DNA of 23,095 bases, taken from Clostridiales bacterium. Lineage in GTDB: Bacteria > Bacillota > Clostridia > TANB77 > CAG-508. Made by a program: the position numbers and the translations under genes. The notes below the pieces were generated by a model. The model was not told the DNA's origin and made no database searches. It was given only the letters and a program-made list of their open reading frames with translations. This document shows positions 6,894-14,256 of the stretch, piece after piece (the stretch's first letter is position 1; the number at the start of each line of letters is the position of its first letter). The DNA is taken from NCBI GenBank assembly GCA_004554705.1, contig SFKS01000016.1:1-23095 (forward strand). The letters run 5' to 3'.

Positions 6894-7247
6894 ATGAATA
6901 AAATTACTTATCACAGAGAAGGAGATTATTTTATTCCTGATTTGTATTTGCCTATGCAACCTAAAGGACACATTGGAAAATATGGGCAATTGAGATTAAA
7001 TTATTTAAAGAATTTTGATAAAGGATTATATACTGAATTACTTATAACTGGTACTTTAAAACAATATCTGCTAGATATAGATGAAAATGCTAATAACAAA
7101 GTAAATCTTATTATAAAACAACTTTCTGAATCTGAAAATATTAATGAACAATTAAAAGAACATCATCAAATGGAATGGGTTCAATCTATGAATAATATTA
7201 AAAATAGAGCTGAAGAAATTGTTTTGAATGAAATTATATATGTATAG
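6894..7247 (+). CDS. tnpV: TnpV, transposon-encoded protein
   Basis: The 117-residue protein starts YHREGDYFIPDLYLP, continues GKYGQLRLNYLKNFDKGLY and ends with WVQSMNNIKNRAEEIVLNE. This is the pattern of TnpV, a small protein of unknown role carried by Tn4451-type and other mobile elements of Clostridia. The ATG at 6894 is chosen because GGAGG lies 8 bases upstream; the upstream TTG in the same frame overlaps that site. It is the first gene inside the element next to the attachment remnant and is followed 12 bases later by a small unknown gene, probably in one operon. It supports the view that the DNA right of the tRNA fragment is mobile. The biochemical function is not known to me. Confidence 0.85.
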   Translation: MNKITYHREGDYFIPDLYLPMQPKGHIGKYGQLRLNYLKNFDKGLYTELLITGTLKQYLLDIDENANNKVNLIIKQLSESENINEQLKEHHQMEWVQSMNNIKNRAEEIVLNEIIYV

Positions 7248-7259
7248 GAGGAATAACAA

Positions 7260-7553
7260 ATGGTTAATTTTAGAGAAGTAAATGATGATATTTTGAAAGA
7301 GTGGTTATTATATAGAGAGGATGAGCTTTCTTCTCTTGCTTGTGATGAGGATAGAAAACATTGGGTTTATTTTGATGAGATTTCTGATAAGATTTTGAAT
7401 TCTATTCCTAAACAGAATAGGGATTTTGTTAGACGTCAACTTAATTCTCTTGATGATAATTTTTTGGATTATCTTGGATATTGGAATGAAAAGTATTATA
7501 GGAATGGATTTGTAGATGGCTCTCAGCTAATTATGGGATGTTTTGAGGAATAG
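7260..7553 (+). CDS. Hypothetical protein downstream of tnpV
   Basis: This 97-residue protein has a good start (AGGAGG 8 bases before the ATG) and lies 12 bases after tnpV, so the two are likely co-transcribed. It is acidic and mostly helical in appearance, with no membrane segment, signal peptide or cysteine motif. The end FRNGFVDGSQLIMGCFEE-like pattern (actual: YYRNGFVDGSQLIMGCFEE) resembles the C-terminus of small conserved proteins often found beside TnpV in clostridial elements, but I cannot name the family with confidence. It is probably an accessory gene of the element. It ends about 50 bases before a long perfect palindrome that separates it from the convergent ATPase gene. Confidence 0.6.
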   Translation: MVNFREVNDDILKEWLLYREDELSSLACDEDRKHWVYFDEISDKILNSIPKQNRDFVRRQLNSLDDNFLDYLGYWNEKYYRNGFVDGSQLIMGCFEE

Positions 7554-7604
7554 CTATTTTACAATTGTGCTACAATATTGATAATTTGAAGCACAGATGT
7601 AAAA

Positions 7605-7648
7605 TTCCAATTGTGCCACATTTTTGCAAATTTGTGGCACAATTGGAA
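7605..7648. terminator. 16-bp perfect palindrome between convergent genes (probable bidirectional terminator)
   Basis: Arms 7605-7620 and 7633-7648 are perfectly complementary over 16 bp (TTCCAATTGTGCCACA and its complement) around a 12-base loop. On the minus strand the hairpin is followed by TTTTAC, on the plus strand by AT-rich DNA without a T-run. It lies between the small plus-strand operon and the minus-strand ATPase gene, so a shared terminator is most likely. The motif CAATTGTGC also occurs at 7562-7570. A protein-binding or recombination role cannot be excluded. Confidence 0.6.
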
Positions 7649-7659
7649 ATAATATATTC

Positions 7660-7794
7660 TCATTTTAAAAAATTTATAAACTTATCTAAATTATTTTTAT
7701 CCTTAAAAAATTCTTCTGCAGCAAATTGTTTTATCATAAATTTATCTTTTTTACTAAAACCGTTATTTACTCTAAAACCCTCTAAATCTATACC
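7660..7794 (-). pseudogene. Out-of-frame C-terminal extension of the ATPase-TOPRIM gene
   Basis: Forty-four codons starting GIDLEGFRVNNGFSKKDKF and ending DKFINFLK follow the break in the ATPase frame and stop at a TGA at 7660. Joined after residue F366 they give a natural-looking end for a TOPRIM protein. The segment uses the same AT-rich coding style as the gene before it and stops just short of the palindromic terminator. Confidence 0.65.
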
Positions 7795-8893
7795 GAAAAT
7801 TAGATTCTAAATCATATTCGAATATTCTACAAATTCCTTTATAATTAATTTCAAAATAATCGGTAATAGCAACTGCAGTACTACTATTTTTATCAGGCTT
7901 TCTGTCACTATCGAAAACAATTTTTAAATTTTTATTTAATTTATTAAAAATCTCTACAAAAAAAGGTAAAAAAGCCTTACCATTCACAACAAAAAAATAA
8001 GAATTATCCGATATATTTTTATAGGCTTTTTTTAAGATTATTTTTTCAGTTTCCCCTTCCACTAACAAAATATCTTTATAAAATAAAGCTCTATAAAATT
8101 CTTCTGATTGCAGTAAATATTTAATCAAATCCTCAAACAACACATCATTTTCACTCATGTTCAATTTTTTTAATATTCCAGCATCTTGATTATATTTATT
8201 TTGAATTTCTATACCTTTTACTATATCTGCTACTTTTATATATATTTTCTTAACCTCTTCCATGGTTAAATTTGCTTGTATATATTCAATTCTCCCATCA
8301 ACATTTTTTATATCCATTAATACTACATTGTCTATATACATATTACATAATTCACACAGTCTAGGATTATGCGTTGCTACTATAACTTTAATTTCAGCTT
8401 TTTCTAAAAGAGCAAATAATTTTGCAATAATTCTTAAATAAGAATCATCCAAATAATTCTCTGGCTCATCAAATAAAATAACAGAAACAGAATTTAGAAA
8501 AATTGATGTCATTATTTCTAAAATATTTAATATCTTAGCTTGTCCTTTTGATTTTTTCTTTATTTTATTTATATTGTTTAGTTCTTTATTGCAAAAGGTT
8601 AATAATTCTATTAATCTCGGATTTATACTTATTGTTTTTGAAATATTATTAGCTTCTCTATTTCCTCTTTGTCTTTCATCACTTTCAAATATGTATACCT
8701 TATTATCTAAATCTAATTTTACTTTGTTTTTGTGTGTCCTATTATGTATCTCTCCTTCTTCAGAAATATATATATTTTTTGTTGTATCTCTTTCATATAT
8801 TCTTAATAAATTATAAGTTTTACCAGCACCATTAGAACCAATCAAGAAAAAAGTTTTATAGTTATTATCTTTAGCGATGTATCGTTCTAACAT
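7772..8893 (-). CDS. OLD-like ABC ATPase with TOPRIM domain (3' frameshift likely)
   Basis: The 373-residue product couples an ABC-type ATPase to a TOPRIM nuclease domain, as in OLD-family proteins and GajA. Visible motifs are Walker A GSNGAGKT (19-26), a signature-like SKGQ (115-118), Walker B VILFDEPE (138-145), the H-loop ATHNPR (173-178), TOPRIM VEGETE (278-283) and DSD (328-330). It ends abruptly at 7772. In the next frame, however, 44 further coding-like residues continue to a TGA at 7660, and removing one T from a four-T run (7796-7799) gives DLESNFGIDLEG and a product of about 410 residues. The start overlaps the preceding gene by 23 bases, so the two are translated together. Known relatives are antiphage ATPase-nucleases; the role here is inferred. 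The frameshift may be real decay, a programmed event or a sequencing error. Confidence 0.85.
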   Translation of the reverse strand: MLERYIAKDNNYKTFFLIGSNGAGKTYNLLRIYERDTTKNIYISEEGEIHNRTHKNKVKLDLDNKVYIFESDERQRGNREANNISKTISINPRLIELLTFCNKELNNINKIKKKSKGQAKILNILEIMTSIFLNSVSVILFDEPENYLDDSYLRIIAKLFALLEKAEIKVIVATHNPRLCELCNMYIDNVVLMDIKNVDGRIEYIQANLTMEEVKKIYIKVADIVKGIEIQNKYNQDAGILKKLNMSENDVLFEDLIKYLLQSEEFYRALFYKDILLVEGETEKIILKKAYKNISDNSYFFVVNGKAFLPFFVEIFNKLNKNLKIVFDSDRKPDKNSSTAVAITDYFEINYKGICRIFEYDLESNFRYRFRGF

Positions 8894-10268
8894 AATTTTT
8901 ATCTACTTTCTCTAAAACTATTGAACAAAAATATTCAAACAACGATTTTAATATTTCTTTATTTTTCTCTTTTTTTTCTTGATTCATTATTTCTAATACT
9001 GCTCTATATCCATTCTCATTTTTATATACATCTTCTATTTTAATATTTAAAATTTCCAATATATTATTTATTTGCTCTTTAAAAATTTCTTCGTTTTTTG
9101 GTAAAACTATATTACATTTATATTCTTTTACAAGTTCTATATAATTTTCTATTAAATATTCTCCTAAGTATTGTGAAGGATATGCCTTGTTCTTCCAGTC
9201 CCAATTAGCATTTAGTTGCCATTCAAACATTGCTGGTGATACTATTCCTGTACTTTTTTCAATATTATTATATTTCTCTAATCCTACTTTTACTTCTCTT
9301 GGTAATTTATTAAACTCTCCTTCCCAAAACACAAAAATATCTTCTAAGTTATCAATTATATATGATTGATTTTCATTATATGTATCTATCATTGTTAATC
9401 CTAATATAATATATCTCTGTCGTAAATATTCAAAACAGTCTTCTGAGAAAACAATTAAACCTGCATCTGTATCGTCATTATAATTATTTTCATTTAGTGT
9501 TCTTTTGTTTCCTTTTAAGTCATTTACCACAATATTTAGAGGTTGTTCACTTTTTATAACAAAAGGAATATCAATAGTTCCAATTAACCATAAATAATCC
9601 TTTTTTTCTTTATTTATATTATCTATAAATGAAGTATCATCTTGATAATTATCAACATCTTTAATATGATTATTGGTATTTCTATATTCAAATTCTACAG
9701 ATAAAATATAATCCCCATTTCCATATCGTGATGGATTTTGTGCAAAAACATAATTTTCTAATACTTCTTTTAATATATATATATCATCATTTTCATTTTT
9801 TAATACATTTATCTTATTCTCACTATGATAAGAATCACAATAATATAAATTTGCAATACCATTATTTTTATAATTTTCTTCACTAATTGAACTTTCATCG
9901 TTATATAGCATAGGGTTTAATGTATATATAGAATTGCCATATACATTTTTATGAACAATTATGTTATATACAAAGTCCAATGGATCAACAATTTTATTTT
10001 CCGAATATTCATTTCCGTTATAAAAATTATATACCATATTTTGTATTAACCAAGAGTGTGTTATTTTTGAACTTATTGGTCGTATTATTAATTTAGCGTA
10101 GAAATCACTAGATTCCCTTTTCTTTTTATTTCCATATCTCTCATACATAAAATCGCCTTCTTTTATAATTGCAGGCAAATATATATCTTGATCATATTCA
10201 CTAAAATATTTTTTTATTGTATTAATTATGCCTATAATTGAATCTGATTTTTCTAACTCTTTTATCAT
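8871..10268 (-). CDS. Uncharacterised 465-residue protein of the OLD-like cassette
   Basis: I do not recognise this protein. It has no signal peptide, membrane segment, Walker motif, cysteine cluster or obvious nuclease motif. It looks like a soluble protein rich in Asn, Tyr, Asp and Glu, with a mostly beta-like middle (around 90-330) and a helical C-terminus. Distinct stretches include FVFWEGEFNKLPREV and WQLNANWDWKNKAYP. The start has a clear AAGGAG 7 bases upstream. The gene follows the HNH-like gene by 41 bases and overlaps the ATPase-TOPRIM gene by 23 bases, so it is almost certainly a functional partner of that ATPase. By analogy with two- and three-gene ATPase defence systems it could be a sensor, adaptor or effector, but nothing in the sequence shows which. 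Confidence 0.85.
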   Translation of the reverse strand: MIKELEKSDSIIGIINTIKKYFSEYDQDIYLPAIIKEGDFMYERYGNKKKRESSDFYAKLIIRPISSKITHSWLIQNMVYNFYNGNEYSENKIVDPLDFVYNIIVHKNVYGNSIYTLNPMLYNDESSISEENYKNNGIANLYYCDSYHSENKINVLKNENDDIYILKEVLENYVFAQNPSRYGNGDYILSVEFEYRNTNNHIKDVDNYQDDTSFIDNINKEKKDYLWLIGTIDIPFVIKSEQPLNIVVNDLKGNKRTLNENNYNDDTDAGLIVFSEDCFEYLRQRYIILGLTMIDTYNENQSYIIDNLEDIFVFWEGEFNKLPREVKVGLEKYNNIEKSTGIVSPAMFEWQLNANWDWKNKAYPSQYLGEYLIENYIELVKEYKCNIVLPKNEEIFKEQINNILEILNIKIEDVYKNENGYRAVLEIMNQEKKEKNKEILKSLFEYFCSIVLEKVDKNYVRTIHR

Positions 10269-10309
10269 TTTTATTCTCCTTTCTTAATCTGGATATCTAA
10301 TAAAATTTA

Positions 10310-11353
10310 CTATCTTCCATCTATTAAAGAATTTTCTTTTGCTAATAAATTAGTAAAATTTTTATACTCCATTAATTCTAAAAATTTCAATTTTTTCATT
10401 TTCTTTGCCATTTCTTCGTTCAAAGCAATCATATCAGAAACATTTCTTGTTATTACCTTTATATCATCATTTTCCAATATATCTTTTTTACTATTTGGTG
10501 ATATAAAAAATTCTTCACTATAATTAATTATAATGTATGAAATTAAATTTAATTTTTCTTCTTCCTTTAATTTTTTAAATTGCTGTATAAAAAGTTTATA
10601 TTTTTTATGTTCTTTGTTAATAAACATTATTACAACAGTTTTTTCTTTTAAGGGAAATACGCACAAATTAATGTTTTCTATAACATATTTAGGAGAATGA
10701 TTATATATATCATTAATAATTCCACCTTTCAAATCTCCATGCAATGCTATATGTCCTTGAAATCCAATAGGTGCAACATAATCTAATACATTCCAATAGA
10801 TTAATTCATAACTAGACGTTGACTTTTTATTAAGTATATCCAAAGCTCTTTGAAATTCTTTTTTTATTTCATTCAAATCTAGATAATTTACTTTTTGCTT
10901 TTCTAAAAGTTCCATTTTCCAAAATCCATCTGTCTCACTAAGCATTTTTCTATAAATAGAAATTTCATTTAGTCTTTTATCATACATTTTCAAAGTGTTT
11001 TTTAAATCTATTTGTGCCATAATCTTTTTTCTTGGGAGTTCTAATAATTTATTTTCATTTTCATAATCTTTAAACAAATTATTATCACATTCATTACAAA
11101 TCCTATGGAAGGTACCACTATTGTTAACACCTTTTTCTTCTTTTATAAATGGGGCTTCAAAAAAGTGATTTGAATTTAATATCATTCCCATTTCACTTAA
11201 ATTACTTAATATAAATTTAGGTAAAGAATGCGAATTACAAAAACTACTTACTTTCTTATTACAACATAGACAATATTCTAATTTCGAATCGGCTCTTGCT
11301 TCTTTTATAATTTGATTGTATTGTTTAAAAAATACTCCGCTAATATCTTTCAT
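10310..11353 (-). CDS. HNH-like zinc-binding protein, first gene of the OLD-like cassette
   Basis: The N-terminal 100 residues of this 347-residue protein carry a zinc-bound HNH-like pattern: C28-x2-C31, then NSHSLPKFIL with H42, and C86-x2-C89 followed by DNNLFKDYE. Similar CxxC...SHxxPK...CxxC arrangements are common in predicted HNH endonucleases. The remaining 250 residues are Lys- and Glu-rich, helical-looking and unknown. It is the first gene of a three-gene minus-strand unit with the 465-residue protein and the ATPase-TOPRIM protein. The start codon has only a weak ribosome site (TAGGGATTAAT). An HNH nuclease beside an ABC-type ATPase recalls Septu (PtuA-PtuB), but here the ATPase also has TOPRIM and there is a third gene. 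Nuclease activity is inferred, not shown. Confidence 0.7.
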   Translation of the reverse strand: MKDISGVFFKQYNQIIKEARADSKLEYCLCCNKKVSSFCNSHSLPKFILSNLSEMGMILNSNHFFEAPFIKEEKGVNNSGTFHRICNECDNNLFKDYENENKLLELPRKKIMAQIDLKNTLKMYDKRLNEISIYRKMLSETDGFWKMELLEKQKVNYLDLNEIKKEFQRALDILNKKSTSSYELIYWNVLDYVAPIGFQGHIALHGDLKGGIINDIYNHSPKYVIENINLCVFPLKEKTVVIMFINKEHKKYKLFIQQFKKLKEEEKLNLISYIIINYSEEFFISPNSKKDILENDDIKVITRNVSDMIALNEEMAKKMKKLKFLELMEYKNFTNLLAKENSLIDGR

Positions 11354-11393
11354 ATTAATCCCTACTTTTTATTAACTTAGTTTTTTGTATTAT

Positions 11394-11421
11394 ATAATAA
11401 TAATTTTTATATTTTTGTCGA
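11394..11421 (-). promoter_or_regulatory. Likely promoter of the three-gene OLD-like cassette
   Basis: On the minus strand TCGACA (11416-11421) and TATTAT (11394-11399) are 16 bases apart, followed by a second TATAAT-like box a few bases downstream. They lie about 40 bases upstream of the HNH-like gene start, which is also where the membrane-protein gene ends. The DNA is so AT-rich that the exact -10 is uncertain. Confidence 0.45.
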
Positions 11422-11442
11422 ATCTTGTAACACTTTATATTT

Positions 11443-11796
11443 TTATGACATAAATACAATTTCTTTTAATTTATATAACAGCTTAAATATTGCAATAACA
11501 ATAATGGTATATATAATACTTATTGTTAAAATGCTATCAAATACTTTACTTATATTTATAAGAATCAAAACATTAAAGCTGAAAGCAATCATATAACCTA
11601 TACTTCCTAACACAGATGCTTGTCCTCTATTATAAAACACTCCACACATAGAAAATGATATTATATGTAATATCATTCTACCAATTAAATAAGTAAACAA
11701 CATCACCATTAATTGATTATCTGATATAAAATCAAATGGATTTGGAATCATTTCTTCTCTTATGAATCCATTTAAAGCACTTATAATTTGGTACAT
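11443..11796 (-). CDS. Small multi-pass membrane protein
   Basis: A protein of 117 residues if started at the ATG at 11796, which has AGGAGG 5 bases upstream; the ATG at 11799 is too close, and the one at 11817 lies before that site. Hydrophobic segments near 27-50, 60-82 and 86-108 (for example LMVMLFTYLIGRMILHIISF) suggest three membrane helices. A short amphipathic start and a Lys-rich end would be in the cytoplasm. I recognise no family. It stands alone between the toxin-antitoxin terminator and the HNH-like gene. It could be a membrane component of a neighbouring defence unit or an unrelated cargo gene; nothing in the sequence decides this. Confidence 0.65.
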   Translation of the reverse strand: MYQIISALNGFIREEMIPNPFDFISDNQLMVMLFTYLIGRMILHIISFSMCGVFYNRGQASVLGSIGYMIAFSFNVLILINISKVFDSILTISIIYTIIVIAIFKLLYKLKEIVFMS

Positions 11797-11818
11797 CATG
11801 TCCTCCTTTCCAAACAAA

Positions 11819-11856
11819 AAGCAAAATAGTCTAGTAAAAACTAAAATATTTTGCTT
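11819..11856 (-). terminator. Terminator after the antitoxin gene
   Basis: Arms 11819-11828 and 11847-11856 form a 10-bp stem (AAGCAAAATA and complement) with an 18-base loop. On the minus strand the hairpin runs into CTTTTTGTTTGG, a T-rich tail. It lies 8 bases after the antitoxin stop and just upstream of the membrane-protein ribosome site, so that gene either depends on read-through or has a promoter I cannot see. Confidence 0.6.
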
Positions 11857-11864
11857 TCTATCAT

Positions 11865-12881
11865 CTATTTAATTAACTTTAAATTCATAGCATATTCAAA
11901 TGATATTTGTTCAAATCTTTTAGTTTTTTTCCATCCATCCTCTCTATGTGATATTTCAGATATATCTGTCACATTTTTATTCTTTAGTAATTTTATTATT
12001 GTATCTATTATTTCTTTTTCACTACTACTTATTTTATCTAAATTAAAATTATTATTGCTTATAATTTTAGTAGTATTTCCATTTTCAGTTTCAATATCTT
12101 CTCTTGTATATTTATCATCTAACAATGATAATTCATCATATTTCTTATATACAATAGTTGGTCCAAATTTTTGATTTTGATAAGTAAGTCCAGTAATTGC
12201 AACTGTTCTTTCATTAAATGATAACATGTCAATATACCATAAATACTTATTCAAACTTGTTATTGTTAAATTCTTTACCTTACTTGCTATATATGAAATT
12301 ATATTTTCAACTTTTTCTAAATCTAATGATTTGTATCCATTATAAATATCAGGTTTTCTATTTAATACAGATTTTAAATATCTTCTAATATTGTCTTGCA
12401 CTTCTTTTTTACTAATGTCCTTTTCTACTTCTTCAGATACTATTTTCTTATAAGTTTTTTCATTAATATTATTTTTTTCATATGCTTCTTTTACTTTTTC
12501 TATAAACTTATCATCATTTTCTATTAATAATTTAATATAATCACTTTGAGATTTTGTTGGAAGTCCTCCTCTTTCATATCTATTAATAGTCATCTTTCCA
12601 AATCCTAAAATAGATGTTAATTCTCTTTGCGAAATATCATATTTTTCTCTTAATTTAATAATGTCTTCAGCTTTTATAATATTTGTTTTTTCTCTATAAA
12701 TTTGATATATTCTTTTATTATTTTCATCTTCAATTTCATTAACATATAAATCTTGATTACATTCATTACATATAGCTACATTTTCAAATGTATTTACTTC
12801 AATTCCTCTAAATTCTTTTAAATCTCTTTTTTCAATTCTATACTCTACTTCTTTTTTACAATATGGACAATATACTCTCAT
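11865..12881 (-). CDS. MqsA-like antitoxin with zinc ribbon, HTH and Panacea (SocA-like) domain
   Basis: The 338-residue protein is a probable antitoxin and autorepressor. It starts with an MqsA-type zinc ribbon (C5, C8, C38, C41). An Xre-like helix-turn-helix follows around 76-105 (ISQRELTSILGFGKMTINRYERG). After a helical linker, the C-terminal half (about 185-335) has the look of a Panacea/SocA-like (DUF4065) domain, with KNLTITSLNKYLWYIDML and FGPTIVYKKYDEL. Panacea domains are known to neutralise many unrelated toxins. The gene starts one base after the toxin stop, and its GAGGTG ribosome site lies within the last toxin codons, so translation is coupled. The toxin-first order is that of mqsRA. 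The domain assignment is good; the pairing with an MqsR-like toxin is inferred from position. Confidence 0.85.
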   Translation of the reverse strand: MRVYCPYCKKEVEYRIEKRDLKEFRGIEVNTFENVAICNECNQDLYVNEIEDENNKRIYQIYREKTNIIKAEDIIKLREKYDISQRELTSILGFGKMTINRYERGGLPTKSQSDYIKLLIENDDKFIEKVKEAYEKNNINEKTYKKIVSEEVEKDISKKEVQDNIRRYLKSVLNRKPDIYNGYKSLDLEKVENIISYIASKVKNLTITSLNKYLWYIDMLSFNERTVAITGLTYQNQKFGPTIVYKKYDELSLLDDKYTREDIETENGNTTKIISNNNFNLDKISSSEKEIIDTIIKLLKNKNVTDISEISHREDGWKKTKRFEQISFEYAMNLKLIK

Positions 12882-12882
12882 T

Positions 12883-13242
12883 TTAATTCACCTCATCATA
12901 TTTACCAAATTCATGAACTGACAAACAAACTGACTTTTCAATATTTTCTATTCTTATTTTAATATATAACTGCGTATCTTCAAACATTGGATTAAACTTA
13001 AATATCCAACCGTCATACTTTGGATTTCGGTCTTCTTCTGGACCAGCAAAACAATCTTCTACAGTAAGTCCTCTTATAATGTCTTTAACATCTTCATGGT
13101 TTAAACCGTATTCTCTCATAAATTCAATGTTTTTATCTCTTCTGGCAATTATAAATTTATCGCCATTGTTATCATCATCTACAATCTTTTTAATTTTAAG
13201 TAAATTCTGACTTCTAATTTGACCTCCTATTGTATTCATCAT
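12883..13242 (-). CDS. mqsR: MqsR-like toxin (mRNA interferase family)
   Basis: The residues from about 45 to 112 align by eye with MqsR: GLNHEDVKDIIRGLTVEDC corresponds to the E. coli LGLDFDGMCNVIIGLSESDF region, then WIFKF for WQDVY and DTQLYIKIRI...SVCLSVHEF for the VYLKITV...LIVSFKE strands. MqsR cleaves mRNA at GC-rich sites to arrest growth. The product is 119 residues from the ATG at 13242, which follows AAGGAG by 7 bases; the upstream ATG in the same frame lies before that site. It is longer than E. coli MqsR (98) because of an N-terminal extension. It sits directly before the Panacea antitoxin. Sequence identity is low, so RNase activity is inferred. Confidence 0.75.
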   Translation of the reverse strand: MMNTIGGQIRSQNLLKIKKIVDDDNNGDKFIIARRDKNIEFMREYGLNHEDVKDIIRGLTVEDCFAGPEEDRNPKYDGWIFKFNPMFEDTQLYIKIRIENIEKSVCLSVHEFGKYDEVN

Positions 13243-13285
13243 ATGCCATCTCCTTAAAAATAGTGCCACTTTTTGATGGCAATAT
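13241..13285 (-). promoter_or_regulatory. Inverted repeat (probable operator) of the toxin-antitoxin operon
   Basis: On the minus strand ATATTGCCATC (13275-13285) and GATGGCATAT (13241-13250) form an inverted repeat around GTGGCAC, itself a small palindrome (13263-13269). The left arm starts right after the -10 box and the right arm overlaps the ribosome site and start codon of the toxin. It could bind the HTH antitoxin, or fold in mRNA and hide the start. Motif and position only. Confidence 0.5.
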
Positions 13286-13286
13286 C

Positions 13287-13315
13287 ATTTTATCATAAAA
13301 AATATATTAAGTCAA
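13287..13315 (-). promoter_or_regulatory. Promoter of the toxin-antitoxin operon
   Basis: On the minus strand TTGACT (13310-13315) is exactly 17 bases from TAAAAT (13287-13292). The inverted repeat above begins one base after the -10 box, as expected for an autoregulated toxin-antitoxin promoter. Confidence 0.7.
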
Positions 13316-13372
13316 ATAATTCTAGTCATTATCTTTAATTTTTCTACAATTTTATTGTTTTATTCATAATAT

Positions 13373-13411
13373 AAAGAAAAATAGAACCATGCTCATATAG
13401 AACATAGTTCC
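13373..13411 (-). terminator. Terminator downstream of the metallophosphoesterase gene
   Basis: On the minus strand GGAACTATG and CATGGTTCT form a 9-bp stem with two wobbles around an 11-base loop, followed by a T-rich tail (TATTTTTCTTT). It ends the six-gene operon and separates it from the toxin-antitoxin promoter. Confidence 0.65.
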
Positions 13412-13478
13412 GCAAAAGTATTAAAACTTTTTCTAACTGATATTAGTTTATTATTTTACTCTTAATTTGTCAATATTT

Positions 13479-14240
13479 TTAAAATATGCTTTCATATTCT
13501 AACGGTACTATATCTTCATAAAGCAAAGTAAACTGTTCATTTACCTGTCTATAATCATGATAATGTCCAAAATACCATTTTTTAAATTTGCATTTTTCAG
13601 ATATTTCTTGCAAATAGTCAGTTAAATAATCTTTCTTATACGTTCCCACACCAAGAAGTGCTTGAATATTTGTAGGACAGCAATGTGAAATAATATAATC
13701 AACTTTATAATTTACTTTTTCTAGATTTTTTATTCCGTTTTCCATTTCTTGATTTGTTGGGAGTTCTAAATCCCACCATGAAAAATCTCTAATTCTAAAA
13801 TATGCTCCCCTTTTACGGTATTCATATATCTTTTCTTCTTCATCAAGATTTAATATCCCCTCCTGTATATCATGTGATCTAGCACCACCAAAAGCAAATA
13901 TTTTCTTATTATCAATATTAAAAATTTCTCCTCTCATTAAATGAAATACAGAGTCCCTTATTTTATGTACTTTTCCATCATGCCATTCTTCTACTGGATA
14001 ATTATATAGTCTTGTATAATTTTCATGGTTTCCATCTATAAATAAGGTTGTAAAGTTTTTATTATTTAACCAATCAAGTGCTCCTTTTTCTCTACTACTT
14101 TCTTCTTCAAATGTCCATACTCCTCCAAAATCTCCGCATATAATTACATAATCGTTCTTGGTCATTTCTGTTTGTATTGGGAATTTTTCTTCAGTAAATC
14201 GTTGAAAATCACTATGTGTATCTCCAGTAATATAAATCAC
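13479..14240 (-). CDS. Calcineurin-like metallophosphoesterase
   Basis: All signature motifs of the metallophosphoesterase fold are present in 253 residues: GDTHSD (D7, H9), GDFGGVW (D37), GNHEN (N71, H72), SHCCP (H186) and GHYHD (H226, H228). These bind two metals and hydrolyse phosphoesters; the substrate (nucleic acid, nucleotide or phosphoprotein) cannot be told. The start is placed at a GTG at 14240 because AAGGAGG lies 5 bases upstream and the protein then begins MIYITGDTHSD, as the family does. Longer starts further upstream overlap the preceding gene. The gene is last in the minus-strand operon, 16 bases after the HEPN-motif gene, and is followed by a terminator. Relatives are common cargo in clostridial genomes. 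Confidence 0.9.
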   Translation of the reverse strand: MIYITGDTHSDFQRFTEEKFPIQTEMTKNDYVIICGDFGGVWTFEEESSREKGALDWLNNKNFTTLFIDGNHENYTRLYNYPVEEWHDGKVHKIRDSVFHLMRGEIFNIDNKKIFAFGGARSHDIQEGILNLDEEEKIYEYRKRGAYFRIRDFSWWDLELPTNQEMENGIKNLEKVNYKVDYIISHCCPTNIQALLGVGTYKKDYLTDYLQEISEKCKFKKWYFGHYHDYRQVNEQFTLLYEDIVPLEYESIF

Positions 14241-14256
14241 AATATCCTCCTTGTTT

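Noticed and set aside
7565..7810. Plus-strand 81-codon frame after the tnpV operon
   Set aside because: It lies antisense to the ATPase end and its out-of-frame extension and crosses the palindrome; no ribosome site.
7772..8893. Gabija GajA
   Set aside because: The protein has OLD-like motifs, but its neighbours are an unknown protein and an HNH-like protein, not a GajB UvrD-type helicase, and it is shorter than GajA.
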